Shown: positions 24,187-33,296, numbered from the stretch's first letter. The stretch: 64,000 bases of DNA from JACVRW01 sp963765135 (GCA_963765135.1 CAVXUX010000002.1:1116001-1180000), one strand, 5' to 3'. Numbers and translations: made by a program. The notes: generated from the sequence alone by a model not told the origin.

Positions 24187-25115
24187 CACCGATGGTCACA
24201 CGGATGGGCCACATCGCTCTACGCGTCCCGGATCTGGACGCCTCCGTCGCGTTCCAGCAGGACGTGCTCGGGATGGTCGAGACCGAGCGCAGCGCAGGCG
24301 TGAGCTACCTCACCTGCAACGAGCGCCACCACGAACTGATGCTGATCCAGGACCCGGTGCGGCGCGGCTACGACCACGTCGCTCTCGAGGTCGCGGATGC
24401 AGCGGCGCTCGCGGCAGCGATGCGCTCCGCGGAGGTCGCGGGCGGTCAGATCATCGGCGACGTCTACGACGGCGAGCCGGGCATCGACCGCGCAGTGCGC
24501 GTGCTCGCGCCCGGCGGTCACGTCTTCAAGCTCTTCTGCGGCATGGAGACGGTCGCCGCTCCCCAACCGGGCGACCGTCCCGAGAAGTTCGAGCACGCGT
24601 CCGTGAAGGTGCTCAAGATGAGGCCGCTCGAACGCTTCCTGCAGCAGGGGCTGGGCTTCCGCTTCAGCGATCGCTTGGGCACGACCGCCAGCTGGTGGCA
24701 CTGCGACGAGGATCACCACGGCATGGCGATCGTGCGCGCGCCGCGCAGCGAGCTCTCGCATTACGCCTTCACGGTCGAGGACCTGAACGCCATGGGCCGC
24801 GTCGCCGATCGCCTCAAGCTCCACCGCGACGCGCGGCTGATCTGGGGCCCGTCCCGGCATGGCCCCGGCAACAACCAGTTCATGTACTTCCACGACCACG
24901 ACGGCGCGATGATCGAGCTCTGCTCCGACATCGCCCAGATGGGCGACTACCAGCCCCGCAGGTGGCCGGGCGGTCTCAAGCCGATCAACCAGTGGGGCGG
25001 GCCGCCGCCCGTGCGGTTCATCCTCACCGGCTTCCCGCTGGTGAAGCCGACCGCCGGCCGGCCGCCGTACGCGATGCGGCCTGACCGAACGCCCACCGCA
25101 TCAGCCCGGACCTGA
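24183..25115 (+). CDS. extradiol ring-cleavage dioxygenase (VOC family)
   Basis: 310 aa, two tandem VOC modules. The probable Fe(II) ligands are in the C-terminal-half pattern: LSHYAFTV (His) and GAMIELCSD (Glu), with GHIALRV at the N-terminus in the corresponding place of the first module. YFHDHDGAMIE is typical of type I extradiol enzymes. It should open a catechol-type ring by meta cleavage. The ATGA overlap with the upstream gene shows coupling. Confidence 0.82.
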   Translation: MTPMVTRMGHIALRVPDLDASVAFQQDVLGMVETERSAGVSYLTCNERHHELMLIQDPVRRGYDHVALEVADAAALAAAMRSAEVAGGQIIGDVYDGEPGIDRAVRVLAPGGHVFKLFCGMETVAAPQPGDRPEKFEHASVKVLKMRPLERFLQQGLGFRFSDRLGTTASWWHCDEDHHGMAIVRAPRSELSHYAFTVEDLNAMGRVADRLKLHRDARLIWGPSRHGPGNNQFMYFHDHDGAMIELCSDIAQMGDYQPRRWPGGLKPINQWGGPPPVRFILTGFPLVKPTAGRPPYAMRPDRTPTASART

Positions 25116-25229
25116 CGAGAAACGAAGCCGCGAGCGTCCCGCAGAGGGTTTCGACGACGCGGTGGGGCATCGCGTGGCACTGTTGCTCCGCCGGCGACGC
25201 GGGTCCGCGGCGGCACGTTCCGCCGGTTT

Positions 25230-26414
25230 GTGCACGAGCGGGTTGGGCCGGCGCTGTTCGCGGCGGGCGCCCGGGACCTGCGGACCTACACCTTTCTGCC
25301 ATGGTCGCGGTTCGTGCATTCCACGCCCGGCGTCTCGCACGACAACCCGACCTATCGCCGGTACCACGGCGCCGCGGTCTTCGGCACCGACGACCGCGCG
25401 GGCGCCGACGAGCTGCTCGGCTCCGCCCAGGTCGCGGCGCTCGTCGCGGATCAGCACACGGCCGTCACCGCCGTGCACGCGTTCAGCGTCGACCGCTCGG
25501 TCCCGGTCGAACCGGATGACCACACGGTCGAGCCCTCGGGCCTGATGACTGAGGCGACCGGGCAGAATGCGGTAATGCACTTCGGGGGCGACGAGGAGAG
25601 CTTCCAGCCAGGCTTTCAGCTCGCGGGCGTGCGAGCCGGCAGGCGGCACCAGGCGATCGCCGAGGCGCTGCTCGCGGCCGAGCGTGACCGCACTCCGATC
25701 CCCGGCCCCTCGGAGCAGTGGCCCAAGGCGGATGCCGGCGATGCGTATGCGGTGCAGCTCCTCGGCGTCAGCGCCCGCCTAGCGGCGGGGGCGACCCTGG
25801 TCGGTCACAAGGTCGGCTTGACCTCGCGCGCGATGCAGCGCCAGCTGGGGATCGACCACCCGACGTACGGCCACCTGCTCGACCGGATGGTGATCCCGGA
25901 GGGAGAGCCCCTATCAGCGGGAGCGCTGGTTGCCCCGCATGTGGAGGCGGAGGTCGCGTTCGTTCTCGGCTCGCCGCTGCGCGGCCCGGGGGTGTCGCCT
26001 GACGACGTGATCGCAGCGACCGACCACCTGCTCCCGGCCCTCGAGGTGCTCGACACGCGCATCGCCGGCCGTCCCAGTCTCGTCGACACGATCGCGGACA
26101 ACGGCTCTGCGGCACGCTTCATGCTCGGGACTCACAAGACGAGGCCGTCGGACGTCGACCTCGCCGGCGTGCTGGCGATCATGACGCTCAATGGCGAGCT
26201 GGTGGAGCGCGCGTCGACCGTGACGGAGCTCGAGCATCCCGCACGCGCCGTGGCCTGGCTCGCCAACGCCCTCGCTGAGCGAGACGTCTTCCTCGACGAG
26301 GGGCACATCATCCTCTCTGGCGCCCGGTCGGCCGCTGTTCGGGTGTCCGGGGGTGATGGGCTCGGAGCCTCCCTGGGGGAGCTCGGCTCGGTGAGCCTGC
26401 GGGTCGCACCGTGA
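25230..26414 (+). CDS. 2-keto-4-pentenoate hydratase (MhpD-like) with N-terminal EthD-like extension
   Basis: 394 aa. Residues about 137-394 form a complete MhpD/fumarylacetoacetase-like hydratase (RDRTPIPGPSEQWP, VGHKVGLTSRAMQRQLGI, VEAEVAFVLG). It hydrates 2-hydroxypentadienoate in the meta pathway. The same frame is open upstream and encodes VGPALFAAGARDLRTYTFLP and YRRYHGAAVFGTDD, which looks like a dimeric alpha/beta-barrel (EthD-like) protein whose own start and stop are lost. No convincing ribosome site precedes GTG 25230, ATG 25575 or GTG 25629, so the fusion may be real or only read-through. Confidence 0.65.
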   Translation: MHERVGPALFAAGARDLRTYTFLPWSRFVHSTPGVSHDNPTYRRYHGAAVFGTDDRAGADELLGSAQVAALVADQHTAVTAVHAFSVDRSVPVEPDDHTVEPSGLMTEATGQNAVMHFGGDEESFQPGFQLAGVRAGRRHQAIAEALLAAERDRTPIPGPSEQWPKADAGDAYAVQLLGVSARLAAGATLVGHKVGLTSRAMQRQLGIDHPTYGHLLDRMVIPEGEPLSAGALVAPHVEAEVAFVLGSPLRGPGVSPDDVIAATDHLLPALEVLDTRIAGRPSLVDTIADNGSAARFMLGTHKTRPSDVDLAGVLAIMTLNGELVERASTVTELEHPARAVAWLANALAERDVFLDEGHIILSGARSAAVRVSGGDGLGASLGELGSVSLRVAP

Positions 26415-26421
26415 ACAAGGC

Positions 26422-26601
26422 GTGAACGGGGAACGGACGCTCGCGCCCCGCCTCGAGGAGGCCCGCGCGCGCCTGCTCAGGGGGCTCGTGCCCGGGATCC
26501 AGGGGGCTATCGCCGCCCGCGCGGCACGGGCCCTGGGCCGCGAACGGCTGGTTCTAGTGTCTTCGGCAGCGACGTCGCGGTCAGCGCGGTTTCCGCAGTA
26601 G
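26422..26601 (+). CDS. short truncated frame after the hydratase
   Basis: GTG 26422 starts a 59-aa frame (VNGERTLAPRLEEARARLLR...) that ends at TAG 26599-26601. It begins 8 nt after the hydratase stop, like a next operon gene. The helical, Arg/Ala-rich start stops without a domain, so it is probably the 5' end of a truncated gene. I do not recognise the family. Confidence 0.3.
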   Translation: MNGERTLAPRLEEARARLLRGLVPGIQGAIAARAARALGRERLVLVSSAATSRSARFPQ

Positions 26602-26649
26602 CCCGTGAAGCAGCGACCCCTTTCTCGGCTCGGTCGAGCGGGAGCGGAG

Positions 26650-27492
26650 TCAGCCGTGCAGCTGCTGGCCTAGCTGCACACGCGCGGCGACGCCGGCGCC
26701 GAGCAGCAGCCCGAATGCGGCGAGGTAGCAGGTGATCAGAACACCGGCGAGCACCAGAAACACCTCGACGGGAGTCCTCCCGGCCACGAGGCTGATGTAG
26801 TAACCGGCAGCGGTCGGCGTGATGTTGAGGATCACGGCGCTGACTGCTGCGCCTGCCCACGCCGCGCGCCACCGCAGGGACTCGCCGGCAAGCGCGCGGA
26901 AGACGGCGCCGCACAGCAGGGTGCTCAACGCGAGCGAGGTCAGCGGAGCAGCCAGGCGGATCGCCGTCGGGTTGATCTTCAGGCGTCCTACGAGGTCGGT
27001 GCCGGCCGTGGCCACGGCAACCATCAGCACGATCACCACGGTCACCACCGCGGCGACCGCCAGGTTGCGGAGCTTGCCGCGCACGACTCCTAAGCTCGGC
27101 TCGGCGAGCAGGCGTAGCAGACAGCGCTCGATCACTCCCACCGCTCCCGAGCTGACCCACACCATCCCGATGATCGATGCGGCGATCAGCAGCGGTGATT
27201 GCTCCTTGGTCCGCAGGATCAGAGTGACGAGCTGATCCTGGACGTCCTTGGGCAGCACCTTGGAGATCCGTACCGACAGCGCTTGGGCCTCGGCGTAGTC
27301 GCCTAGCGCGACCGCTGCCAGAGCCGTGACACCGAGTGCCAGCGGCACCAGCGACGAGAGCAGGAACCAGGCGAGCGCTGGGACGTCGTTGGCCACTCCC
27401 GAGTCCCAATACAGACCGACCAGCTCACGCGCGAAGCGCCGGACGCGAGAGGCTGTCACTGCTCGCGCCAGGACTGCGAGGAGAACGACCAC
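26650..27492 (-). CDS. YihY/BrkB family inner-membrane protein
   Basis: 280 aa with about six membrane helices. The N-terminal amphipathic region, LAWFLLSSLVPLALGVTALAA, the GMVWVSSGAVGVIERCL segment and the late PTAAGYYISLVAGRTP match the YihY/BrkB (PF03631-type) family. These proteins are often annotated 'ribonuclease BN', which is misleading. The function is unknown. The gene is convergent with the aromatic operon. Confidence 0.8.
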   Translation of the reverse strand: MVVLLAVLARAVTASRVRRFARELVGLYWDSGVANDVPALAWFLLSSLVPLALGVTALAAVALGDYAEAQALSVRISKVLPKDVQDQLVTLILRTKEQSPLLIAASIIGMVWVSSGAVGVIERCLLRLLAEPSLGVVRGKLRNLAVAAVVTVVIVLMVAVATAGTDLVGRLKINPTAIRLAAPLTSLALSTLLCGAVFRALAGESLRWRAAWAGAAVSAVILNITPTAAGYYISLVAGRTPVEVFLVLAGVLITCYLAAFGLLLGAGVAARVQLGQQLHG

Positions 27493-27871
27493 TCCCCCGA
27501 GCCTGCCGGCGGCCCGGCGTCGGCCAGATGCGTAAACCAGATTGCCGGCCGACGCTGCCTTCCCGGAACTCGATAGACCGCCGCGAAGCGCGAAGCGTCG
27601 AACCTCATCGGTTGTGCGGCTCTCGCTGCCATCGGCGTTAGCGGAGGATGTTCACGGCCCGCGCAGCAACCAACAGGGTGGTCATCGCCGAGAGCGCGGC
27701 CTCAGCCAGCATCATCATCTTCACCCGTCTGTCAGCGACATCACATCGGTAGGGCTGAACGCTACGGCATTGGTGAACGAGGCCGCGGCGAATTTACAGC
27801 GCCAAGGGGACGCGACCCGCTACGGGACATGACGCTCCATGTGCGACGCCTCCAGGACTGGAGTCGGCGCG
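27493..27871. other. 379-nt stretch without recognisable gene
   Basis: The open frames here show no domains. A possible 28-codon minus frame with a short hydrophobic segment (ALSAMTTLLVAARAV) exists near 27640-27725, but nothing supports it as a gene. Confidence 0.4.
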
Positions 27872-29905
27872 TCAGGCCGCTTCGCGCAAGCCTTCGTCAT
27901 GGCGCAGTCTGGCCGCGTCCTGGTCGATGCAGTCGCGGGCGAGCGTCTTCAGGAGCACGTCGAGCTCGGCCTCTTGCTCGGGCGACCAGTCGTCGAGCAG
28001 CTCGCGGAGGCCATCCTCGCGCGCGCGCCGCAGCCGCTCGAGTGCGGATCGGCCGTTCGGGGTCAGGTTGAGCACGTGGGTGCTCGGTTCGATCGTCACG
28101 AGCTCGCGGCTGGCTAGTTGGTCGAGGCTGGGTGCGAGGTTCGCGGTGGAAGTGCCGATCTGCTCGGCCAGGTCCGCGCGCGTGACGCCGCGGTGGTCTG
28201 CGATGCGGGCGAGTAGGCAGGAGGCGGCCGGGCGCAGGCCGCTTAAGCCTGCCTCCGCGGCGATGCGGCGGTAGAGCGCCACCCGGTCCTGGCGCCCCGC
28301 GAGCACTCCGAGGCCGCGTTCGAGCTCCTGCGCGGAGCTGCGGTCGGTCGGCATGCCGAACGTCTGCCCGGGATCGGTGGCGGCCACCGTCTTTCGCAAC
28401 GGGACCTGCGGCAGCAGCCAGGAGATCAGGAAGGCGACGGCGGCGACCGGCACAGCGGCCAGGAATACGGTCTCCAGCGAGTCGGCGTACGCGTGGATGA
28501 AGGCGCTGTGGGCCGCGGGGGAGAGTTTGCTCAGCGCGTCGGGGCTCAGCGTCTCGCTGCTCACGCCGCCCGGCAGCGCCACCCCGCCGAGATAGTGCGC
28601 GATGTTCGCCTCCAAGCGATTGGAGAAGATCGAGCCGAACACCGCCGCGCCGAACGACCCCCCGATCTGGCGGAAGTAGGTCACCCCGGAGGTGGCGGCG
28701 CCGAGGTCCTTGTAGTCGACGACGTTCTGGACGGCGATGACGGTGACCTGCATCACCGAGCCCAGCCCGGCGCCGAACACGAACATGGACAGCGAGGCGT
28801 CGAGCCAGCTGGTGTCTGGTCCCAGGCGCGACAACAACAGCAGTCCGATCGTGATCAGCGCCGTGCCGATGATCGGGAAGATCTTGTAGCGCCCGGTGCG
28901 GCTGATCAGCTGCCCGGAGCTGACCGAGGTGAGCAGCAGCCCGATCATCAGCGGCAACAGCCACAGCCCGGAGACGGTCGGGTTGACCCCCTTCACGATC
29001 TGAAGGTAGAGCGGCAGAAACGTGATCGTGCCGAACATCGCGAAGCCGACGACGAAGCCCAACGCGCTGCTCACCCCGAAGACGCGGTTCTTGAACAGCC
29101 GCATCGGCAGGATCGGCTCTTCGGCGCGCCGCTCGGCTGCCACGAACAGCGCGAGGAGAGCGACGCCGGCCACACCGAGGCTCACGATCTGCGCCGAGGC
29201 CCACGCGTAGGTCGTCCCGCCGAGGCTGGTCATCAGCACCAGGCAGGTGGTACCGGCCGTCACCAGCGCCGCGCCCAGGTAGTCGATCATGTGCGAGACA
29301 CGGCGCTGTGTCGTCGGGAGGAACGCGGCCGTGACCAGCAGCGCGACAACGCCGACCGGGAGGTTGATGTAGAAGACCCAGCGCCACGAGGCGTTGTCGA
29401 CGAGCAGCCCGCCGGCCAACGGCCCCAGCACGCTGGCCACGCCGAAGACGGCGCCGAACAGGCCCTGGTAGCGACCGCGGTTGGCCGGCGCGACCACGTC
29501 GCCAACGATCGTCTGGGCGCCGATCATCAACCCTCCACCGCCGATCCCCTGCAGCGCGCGGAAGGCGATCAGCTGGCCCATCGACTGGCTCAGTCCCGAC
29601 AGGGCGGAGCCGACGAGAAAGATCACGATGGCGGCCTGGAAGAACCGCTTGCGGCCGTACATGTCGCCGAGCTTGCCCCACAGCGGCGTCGAGGCCGTGG
29701 ACGCCAGCAGATACGCGGTCACGATCCACGACAGGTTCGAGGCGCCGCCGAGGTCGCCGACGATCGTGGGCAGCGCCGTCGCCACGATCGTCTGGTCGAG
29801 CGCGGCGAGCAGCATCCCGAGCATCAGCGCGGCGAGGACGAGCCACAGCCGACGGCCCTGCAGGGCCACCGGCCCTGACACCTCACGGGATACTGGTTGG
29901 GCCAT
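27872..29905 (-). CDS. EmrB/QacA-type MFS exporter fused to a MarR-like domain
   Basis: 677 aa. Residues 1 to about 500 form a 14-helix DHA2 drug:H+ antiporter with the motif GKLGDMYGRKR and the antiporter motif GPLAGGLL. The last 150 or so residues are a winged-helix MarR-type domain (GVTRADLAEQIGTSTANLAP, then a wing and a terminal helix). A cytosolic DNA-binding tail could sense substrate or autoregulate. ATG 29905 is preferred over 29914 because it lies 7 nt after the -10-like CAGCAT of a motif-2 promoter, which implies a leaderless mRNA. Confidence 0.82.
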   Translation of the reverse strand: MAQPVSREVSGPVALQGRRLWLVLAALMLGMLLAALDQTIVATALPTIVGDLGGASNLSWIVTAYLLASTASTPLWGKLGDMYGRKRFFQAAIVIFLVGSALSGLSQSMGQLIAFRALQGIGGGGLMIGAQTIVGDVVAPANRGRYQGLFGAVFGVASVLGPLAGGLLVDNASWRWVFYINLPVGVVALLVTAAFLPTTQRRVSHMIDYLGAALVTAGTTCLVLMTSLGGTTYAWASAQIVSLGVAGVALLALFVAAERRAEEPILPMRLFKNRVFGVSSALGFVVGFAMFGTITFLPLYLQIVKGVNPTVSGLWLLPLMIGLLLTSVSSGQLISRTGRYKIFPIIGTALITIGLLLLSRLGPDTSWLDASLSMFVFGAGLGSVMQVTVIAVQNVVDYKDLGAATSGVTYFRQIGGSFGAAVFGSIFSNRLEANIAHYLGGVALPGGVSSETLSPDALSKLSPAAHSAFIHAYADSLETVFLAAVPVAAVAFLISWLLPQVPLRKTVAATDPGQTFGMPTDRSSAQELERGLGVLAGRQDRVALYRRIAAEAGLSGLRPAASCLLARIADHRGVTRADLAEQIGTSTANLAPSLDQLASRELVTIEPSTHVLNLTPNGRSALERLRRAREDGLRELLDDWSPEQEAELDVLLKTLARDCIDQDAARLRHDEGLREAA

Positions 29906-29925
29906 GGACTTCATGCTGGACGCCG

Positions 29926-29959
29926 GTTGCGTGACGCGTCGTCACACGCTTTAGGTGAT
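29926..29959 (-). promoter_or_regulatory. motif-2 promoter element (MFS-MarR gene)
   Basis: On the minus strand ATCACC-N7-TGTGAC is followed by GACGCGTCACG, then 11 nt and CAGCAT (29918-29913). One of six copies of the same arrangement in 29.9-39.6 kb. Confidence 0.7.
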
Positions 29960-30089
29960 TTGGTCCATCGCCGTGCCACCGTGGCTCCGGTGATCGACCC
30001 GCGCGCTGGAGCGCGTCGCGTTAGGCGCGCACGGCTTCAGCCGTCACGTCATCCGACGTGGCGCGCTGAGCCAGCGGTCGACGAACGCG

Positions 30090-30330
30090 CCCAGCGCATC
30101 GAGCGGGCGATCCCGCGCGAGATCTCCTCGCGCTCTTGGAGACTCAGGCAGCGCTTCGCTCGCCGGCAGGCCCTCGGCCGTATGCCGCCGAGCGCTCGCA
30201 GGTAGAGGCTCACCGTGTTCTGACCGAGCCCGAGCCGGCGGGCGATCTTGCGCTCGCTCAACCCTGCGCTCGCAGTTCCCAGATCCCTTCCTTGGTGTTC
30301 TCGCTCTGGGCGTAGCCCTTTGGCATCTCC
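30090..30330 (-). pseudogene. IS30-like transposase N-terminal remnant
   Basis: Minus-strand frames give GLSERKIARRLGLGQNTVSL (helix-turn-helix) and CLSLQEREEISRGIA. This is the order found at the N-terminus of IS30-family transposases. The two parts and the short leader lie in different frames, and there is no catalytic DDE region. The copy is inactive. Confidence 0.5.
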
Positions 30331-30524
30331 GCACCTCCTCCGTTCGTCAGCCGGTGGCAGCCTCTCTTCGGTGGTGCGGCGGTGGTTTGAACCCGTCATT
30401 CGGAGGAGCACGCTGTGGAGCCAATGGGCTCGCTCCTGCTTCGCGCGCGACGTGCGGAAGCGATGGCTGGCTCACTGGTCGCGTCTCGCAACTGCCGTAA
30501 ATAGCCGGGGGCCCGTCAAGGGCG

Positions 30525-30575
30525 CGGCGTAGGTTCCCTCAAGTCCTGCAAGACGTTGAAGGAGGTCCTACGCCG
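30525..30575 (+). promoter_or_regulatory. RNA hairpin masking the IS256 transposase start
   Basis: Perfect 9-bp arms CGGCGTAGG (30525-30533) and CCTACGCCG (30567-30575) enclose GAAGGAGG. The 3' arm ends on the first base of the GTG start. In a transcript entering from outside, the ribosome site would be looped out and the start base-paired, as known for several insertion sequences. Confidence 0.5.
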
Positions 30576-31242
30576 TGAGACGCACCGTACCGCCGTCGGC
30601 GGAGATCAAGGAGCAGATCGAGCGGTTGCTTGCCGTGGGGGTAGGCGACAACCCGCGCGAGTCGCTGTCAGAGTTGGCGAGGCTGGGGGCCAGGTTGATC
30701 ATCCAGCGGGCCGTGGAGGACGAGTTCGACGCCAGGCTGGGCAGGGCGCGCTATGAGCGCCGGCCCGATTATCAGCGCGGGCTGCACAACTATGACTCGG
30801 GACTGCGCAACGGTTTCGCCCGCGCCGGGGTGCAGACCGCCGAGGGCGAGCTCGAGGTCGAGATCCCGCAGGTCAGGGAGGCGGCCGAGCCGTTCGTCTC
30901 GAAGCTGTTCCCGTGCAGCACGAAGGTGTTGCGCAACGAGCCGCTGCGGGCGATGGTGATCGGCGCGTCCGTCAGGGGGCTGTCGATGCGGGACATCGAA
31001 TCGCTATGCGAGAAGGCCGGGCTCGGGAAGCTGTCGAAGGCGACCGCCCAGCGGATCTGCAGCGAGCTCAGGGAGCGCTTCCGAGCAGTTCAATCGCCGC
31101 GACCTCTACGAGGTCCAGCTGGCGGCGCTGTTCCTCGACGCGGTCTTCCTCTCCGTCCGCCCGCACGGGCCCAAGGAGGGCGTGCTGGTCGCCTGGGGCT
31201 TCACCGAGAGGGCGAGCGGGTGCTGCTTTCCGTGATGCTCGG
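30575..31242 (+). pseudogene. truncated IS256-family (Mutator-type) transposase
   Basis: GTG 30575 (GAAGGAGG upstream) starts about 170 aa typical of IS256 N-termini (RGLHNYDSGLRNGFARAGVQ, later VIGASVRGLSMRDIESL). One extra base near 31082 and one missing base near 31210 break the frame; corrected, it continues FEQFNRRDLYEVQLAALFLD. The gene stops abruptly at 31242, against the 3' end of the GH15 gene. The last two catalytic acidic residues and the right terminal repeat are missing, so the element cannot move by itself. Confidence 0.8.
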
Positions 31243-31244
31243 GA

Positions 31245-33152
31245 TCAGCCGACCACCTCCTTCAGCCCTTCTGCGACGATGAGCCGCGCGGCGGCCTCGA
31301 CCAGTGCGAGGTGCGAGAAGGCCTGCGGGAAGTTCCCGAGGTGTCTGCCGGTCTCGGCGTCGAACTCCTCCGCATACAGCCCGAGCGGGGATGCGACCTT
31401 CACGAGGCGCTCCATCAGATGTCTTGCCCGCTGCGGCTCGCCGACGATCGCCAGCGCCGATACCAGCCAGAAGGAGCAGATGAGAAAGCTGCCCTCCTTG
31501 CCGGACAGTCCGTCGTCGGTCTCTTCGGTGCGGTACCGCAGCACGTATCCCTGCTCGGTCAGGTCGTCTTCGATGGCCAGGACGGTGGCACGCAGTCGTG
31601 CGTCGTCGGGCGGCAGGAACCCGAAAATCCCTGCGAGCAGTGCGGAGGCGTCAAGCGCATCCGTCTCGTAGTGCTGGCGCAGCACGCCGCGACTGTCGAC
31701 CCCGTGCTCGAGGATGTCCGACTTGATCTCCGCGGCAGTCTGTGCCCAGCCGGCCGAGAGCGCAGCTTCTCCGCGGATGTTCGCGAGACGCGTTGCGCGA
31801 TCGAGCGCGACCCAGCACATCAGCTTCGATGAGACGTAGTGCTGCGGCTCGCCGCGCGCCTCCCAGATGCCTTGGTCCGGTTGACGCCACACCGCTGTCG
31901 CGCACTCGACCTGCGCCTGCACGAGCGGCCACAGGCGGCCCGGAATGCGCTGGCTTCGGCGGCTGTGGAGCAGGACGGAGTCGAGGGCGGCACCGAAGAC
32001 GTCATTCTGCCGCTGGTCGAAGGCGCCGTTGCCGATCCGGACGGGCTGTGCGCCGCCGTAGCCGGATAGGTCCTCGCGCACCGACTCGGTCAGATCGCGG
32101 CGACCGTCGATCCCGTACATGATCTGAAGACCGCCGTCGTCGTTGCGGTCGAGGTCGGCCATGAACTGCATGAACTCGTCGGCCTCCCAATCCAGGAGCA
32201 GGAAGTGCAGCGCACGTAGAAGGAAGGTCGAGTCGCGGAGCCAGGTGTAGCGGTAGTCCCAGTTCCGCTCGCCGGCGGGTGTCTCGGGCAGCGAGGTGGT
32301 GAGCGCCGCGACCGTCGCCCCGGTCGGCATGTACGTGAGGCCCTTGATCGTCAGCGCCGACCGCTGGATCATCGGGCCGAGCTCGTGGTCAGGGATCGCC
32401 GCGCGGGCGAGCCAGTCGCGCCAGAAGCGCGTGGTCGCGTCGAGCTGATCGGCGGCCTCGTCGGCGGTCGTCGGGACGAGCGCTTCGTCGCTCCAGGCCA
32501 GTGCGCAGTAGACCGTCTCGCCGGCACGCAGGACGTGGCGGGCCCGAGCCCGGCCGGCCTCGATGCCGACGAGCATGTCGGTTTGGAGCCGGAGTGCCTG
32601 GTCGCCGACAGTCGCGTCCGCTCGATGCCTATCCGGGCTCAGCGCCCACTCGCCGGGAACGCGCCCATAGTCGAACGCGGGCTCGCACACGAGATCGATC
32701 TCCACACTGCCGTCGATGCATTTGGCGGTCCGCACGAGCGCGTGATCGGCGTCCTCGTCGGATGGCGGTCTCGTGTGCGGTGTAACCGTGTCCTCGCCAC
32801 GGCGGGGTCCCATCGCGAGCGCATCGCGGACGACCACCCAGCCCGTCGGGGTCTTCCAGGAAGTGACAAGTGTGTTGGTCCCGGGCTCATAGATCCTGTC
32901 GCTGGGGACGTTGATCCCGAACGGGGCGAACCTGAAGCCGCCCGCCCCGCGGTCGAGCAGGGCACCGAACACGCTCGGCGAGTCGAAGCGCGGCACGCAC
33001 AGCCAGTCGACCGTGCCGTCCGGGGCCACAAGCGCGCCCGTGTGGCAGTTGGACAGGAACCCGTAGTTGGCGATTGGGGTGAACGGGGAAGGCGCTGCCG
33101 CGCTATCCGGCACCGAAGCGTCCGCGTGGGGCTTGTCCGCCGTGGTGCTCAC
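31245..33152 (-). CDS. glycoside hydrolase family 15 (glucoamylase/trehalase-like)
   Basis: 635 aa. The N-terminal beta-sandwich (IANYGFLSNCHTGALVAPDG, WLCVPRFDSPS) leads to an (alpha/alpha)6 barrel with GERNWDYRYTWLRDS, a catalytic-acid region near GIWEARGE, and the general-base segment LYAEEFD...LGNFPQAFSHLAL. The family includes actinobacterial trehalases and glucoamylases, and no signal peptide is seen. A cytosolic trehalase role would fit a stress module. GTG 33152 overlaps the stop of a 42-aa leader gene. The C-terminus abuts a truncated IS256. Confidence 0.85.
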   Translation of the reverse strand: MSTTADKPHADASVPDSAAAPSPFTPIANYGFLSNCHTGALVAPDGTVDWLCVPRFDSPSVFGALLDRGAGGFRFAPFGINVPSDRIYEPGTNTLVTSWKTPTGWVVVRDALAMGPRRGEDTVTPHTRPPSDEDADHALVRTAKCIDGSVEIDLVCEPAFDYGRVPGEWALSPDRHRADATVGDQALRLQTDMLVGIEAGRARARHVLRAGETVYCALAWSDEALVPTTADEAADQLDATTRFWRDWLARAAIPDHELGPMIQRSALTIKGLTYMPTGATVAALTTSLPETPAGERNWDYRYTWLRDSTFLLRALHFLLLDWEADEFMQFMADLDRNDDGGLQIMYGIDGRRDLTESVREDLSGYGGAQPVRIGNGAFDQRQNDVFGAALDSVLLHSRRSQRIPGRLWPLVQAQVECATAVWRQPDQGIWEARGEPQHYVSSKLMCWVALDRATRLANIRGEAALSAGWAQTAAEIKSDILEHGVDSRGVLRQHYETDALDASALLAGIFGFLPPDDARLRATVLAIEDDLTEQGYVLRYRTEETDDGLSGKEGSFLICSFWLVSALAIVGEPQRARHLMERLVKVASPLGLYAEEFDAETGRHLGNFPQAFSHLALVEAAARLIVAEGLKEVVG

Positions 33153-33277
33153 CCCGCGTCACCCCTCGCCGCGATGCGATCGGTGAGCCACTCGACCAGC
33201 CGCGTGGGCGGGTCGTACCTCATCGCGTGCGTGACCCGCGCGACGGCCAGTGGTGCCGTCGTTGTCGCCGTATCCAT
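33149..33277 (-). CDS. 42-aa leaderless ORF coupled to GH15
   Basis: ATG 33277 lies 6 nt after TACACT, so the mRNA should start at or next to the ATG. The 42-codon frame (THAMRYDPPTRLVEWLTDRI in the middle) ends in a GTGA overlap with the GH15 start. It could be a small protein or a translational leader. The motif-2 copy at 33312-33330 lies directly upstream of its promoter. Confidence 0.5.
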   Translation of the reverse strand: MDTATTTAPLAVARVTHAMRYDPPTRLVEWLTDRIAARGDAG

Positions 33278-33296
33278 GCCCGCAGTGTAAGCGGGA

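Noticed and set aside
24929..24943. CATCGCCCAGATGGG, a 15-base match to motif 1
   Set aside because: It lies inside the dioxygenase coding sequence (Asp-Ile-Ala-Gln-Met-Gly), lacks the GATGAA end and has no gene start at the right distance. A chance match through codon usage.
28493..29878. 461-codon plus-strand frame opposite the MFS-MarR gene
   Set aside because: Arg/His/Asp-rich composition typical of an antisense shadow in GC-rich DNA; no domain.
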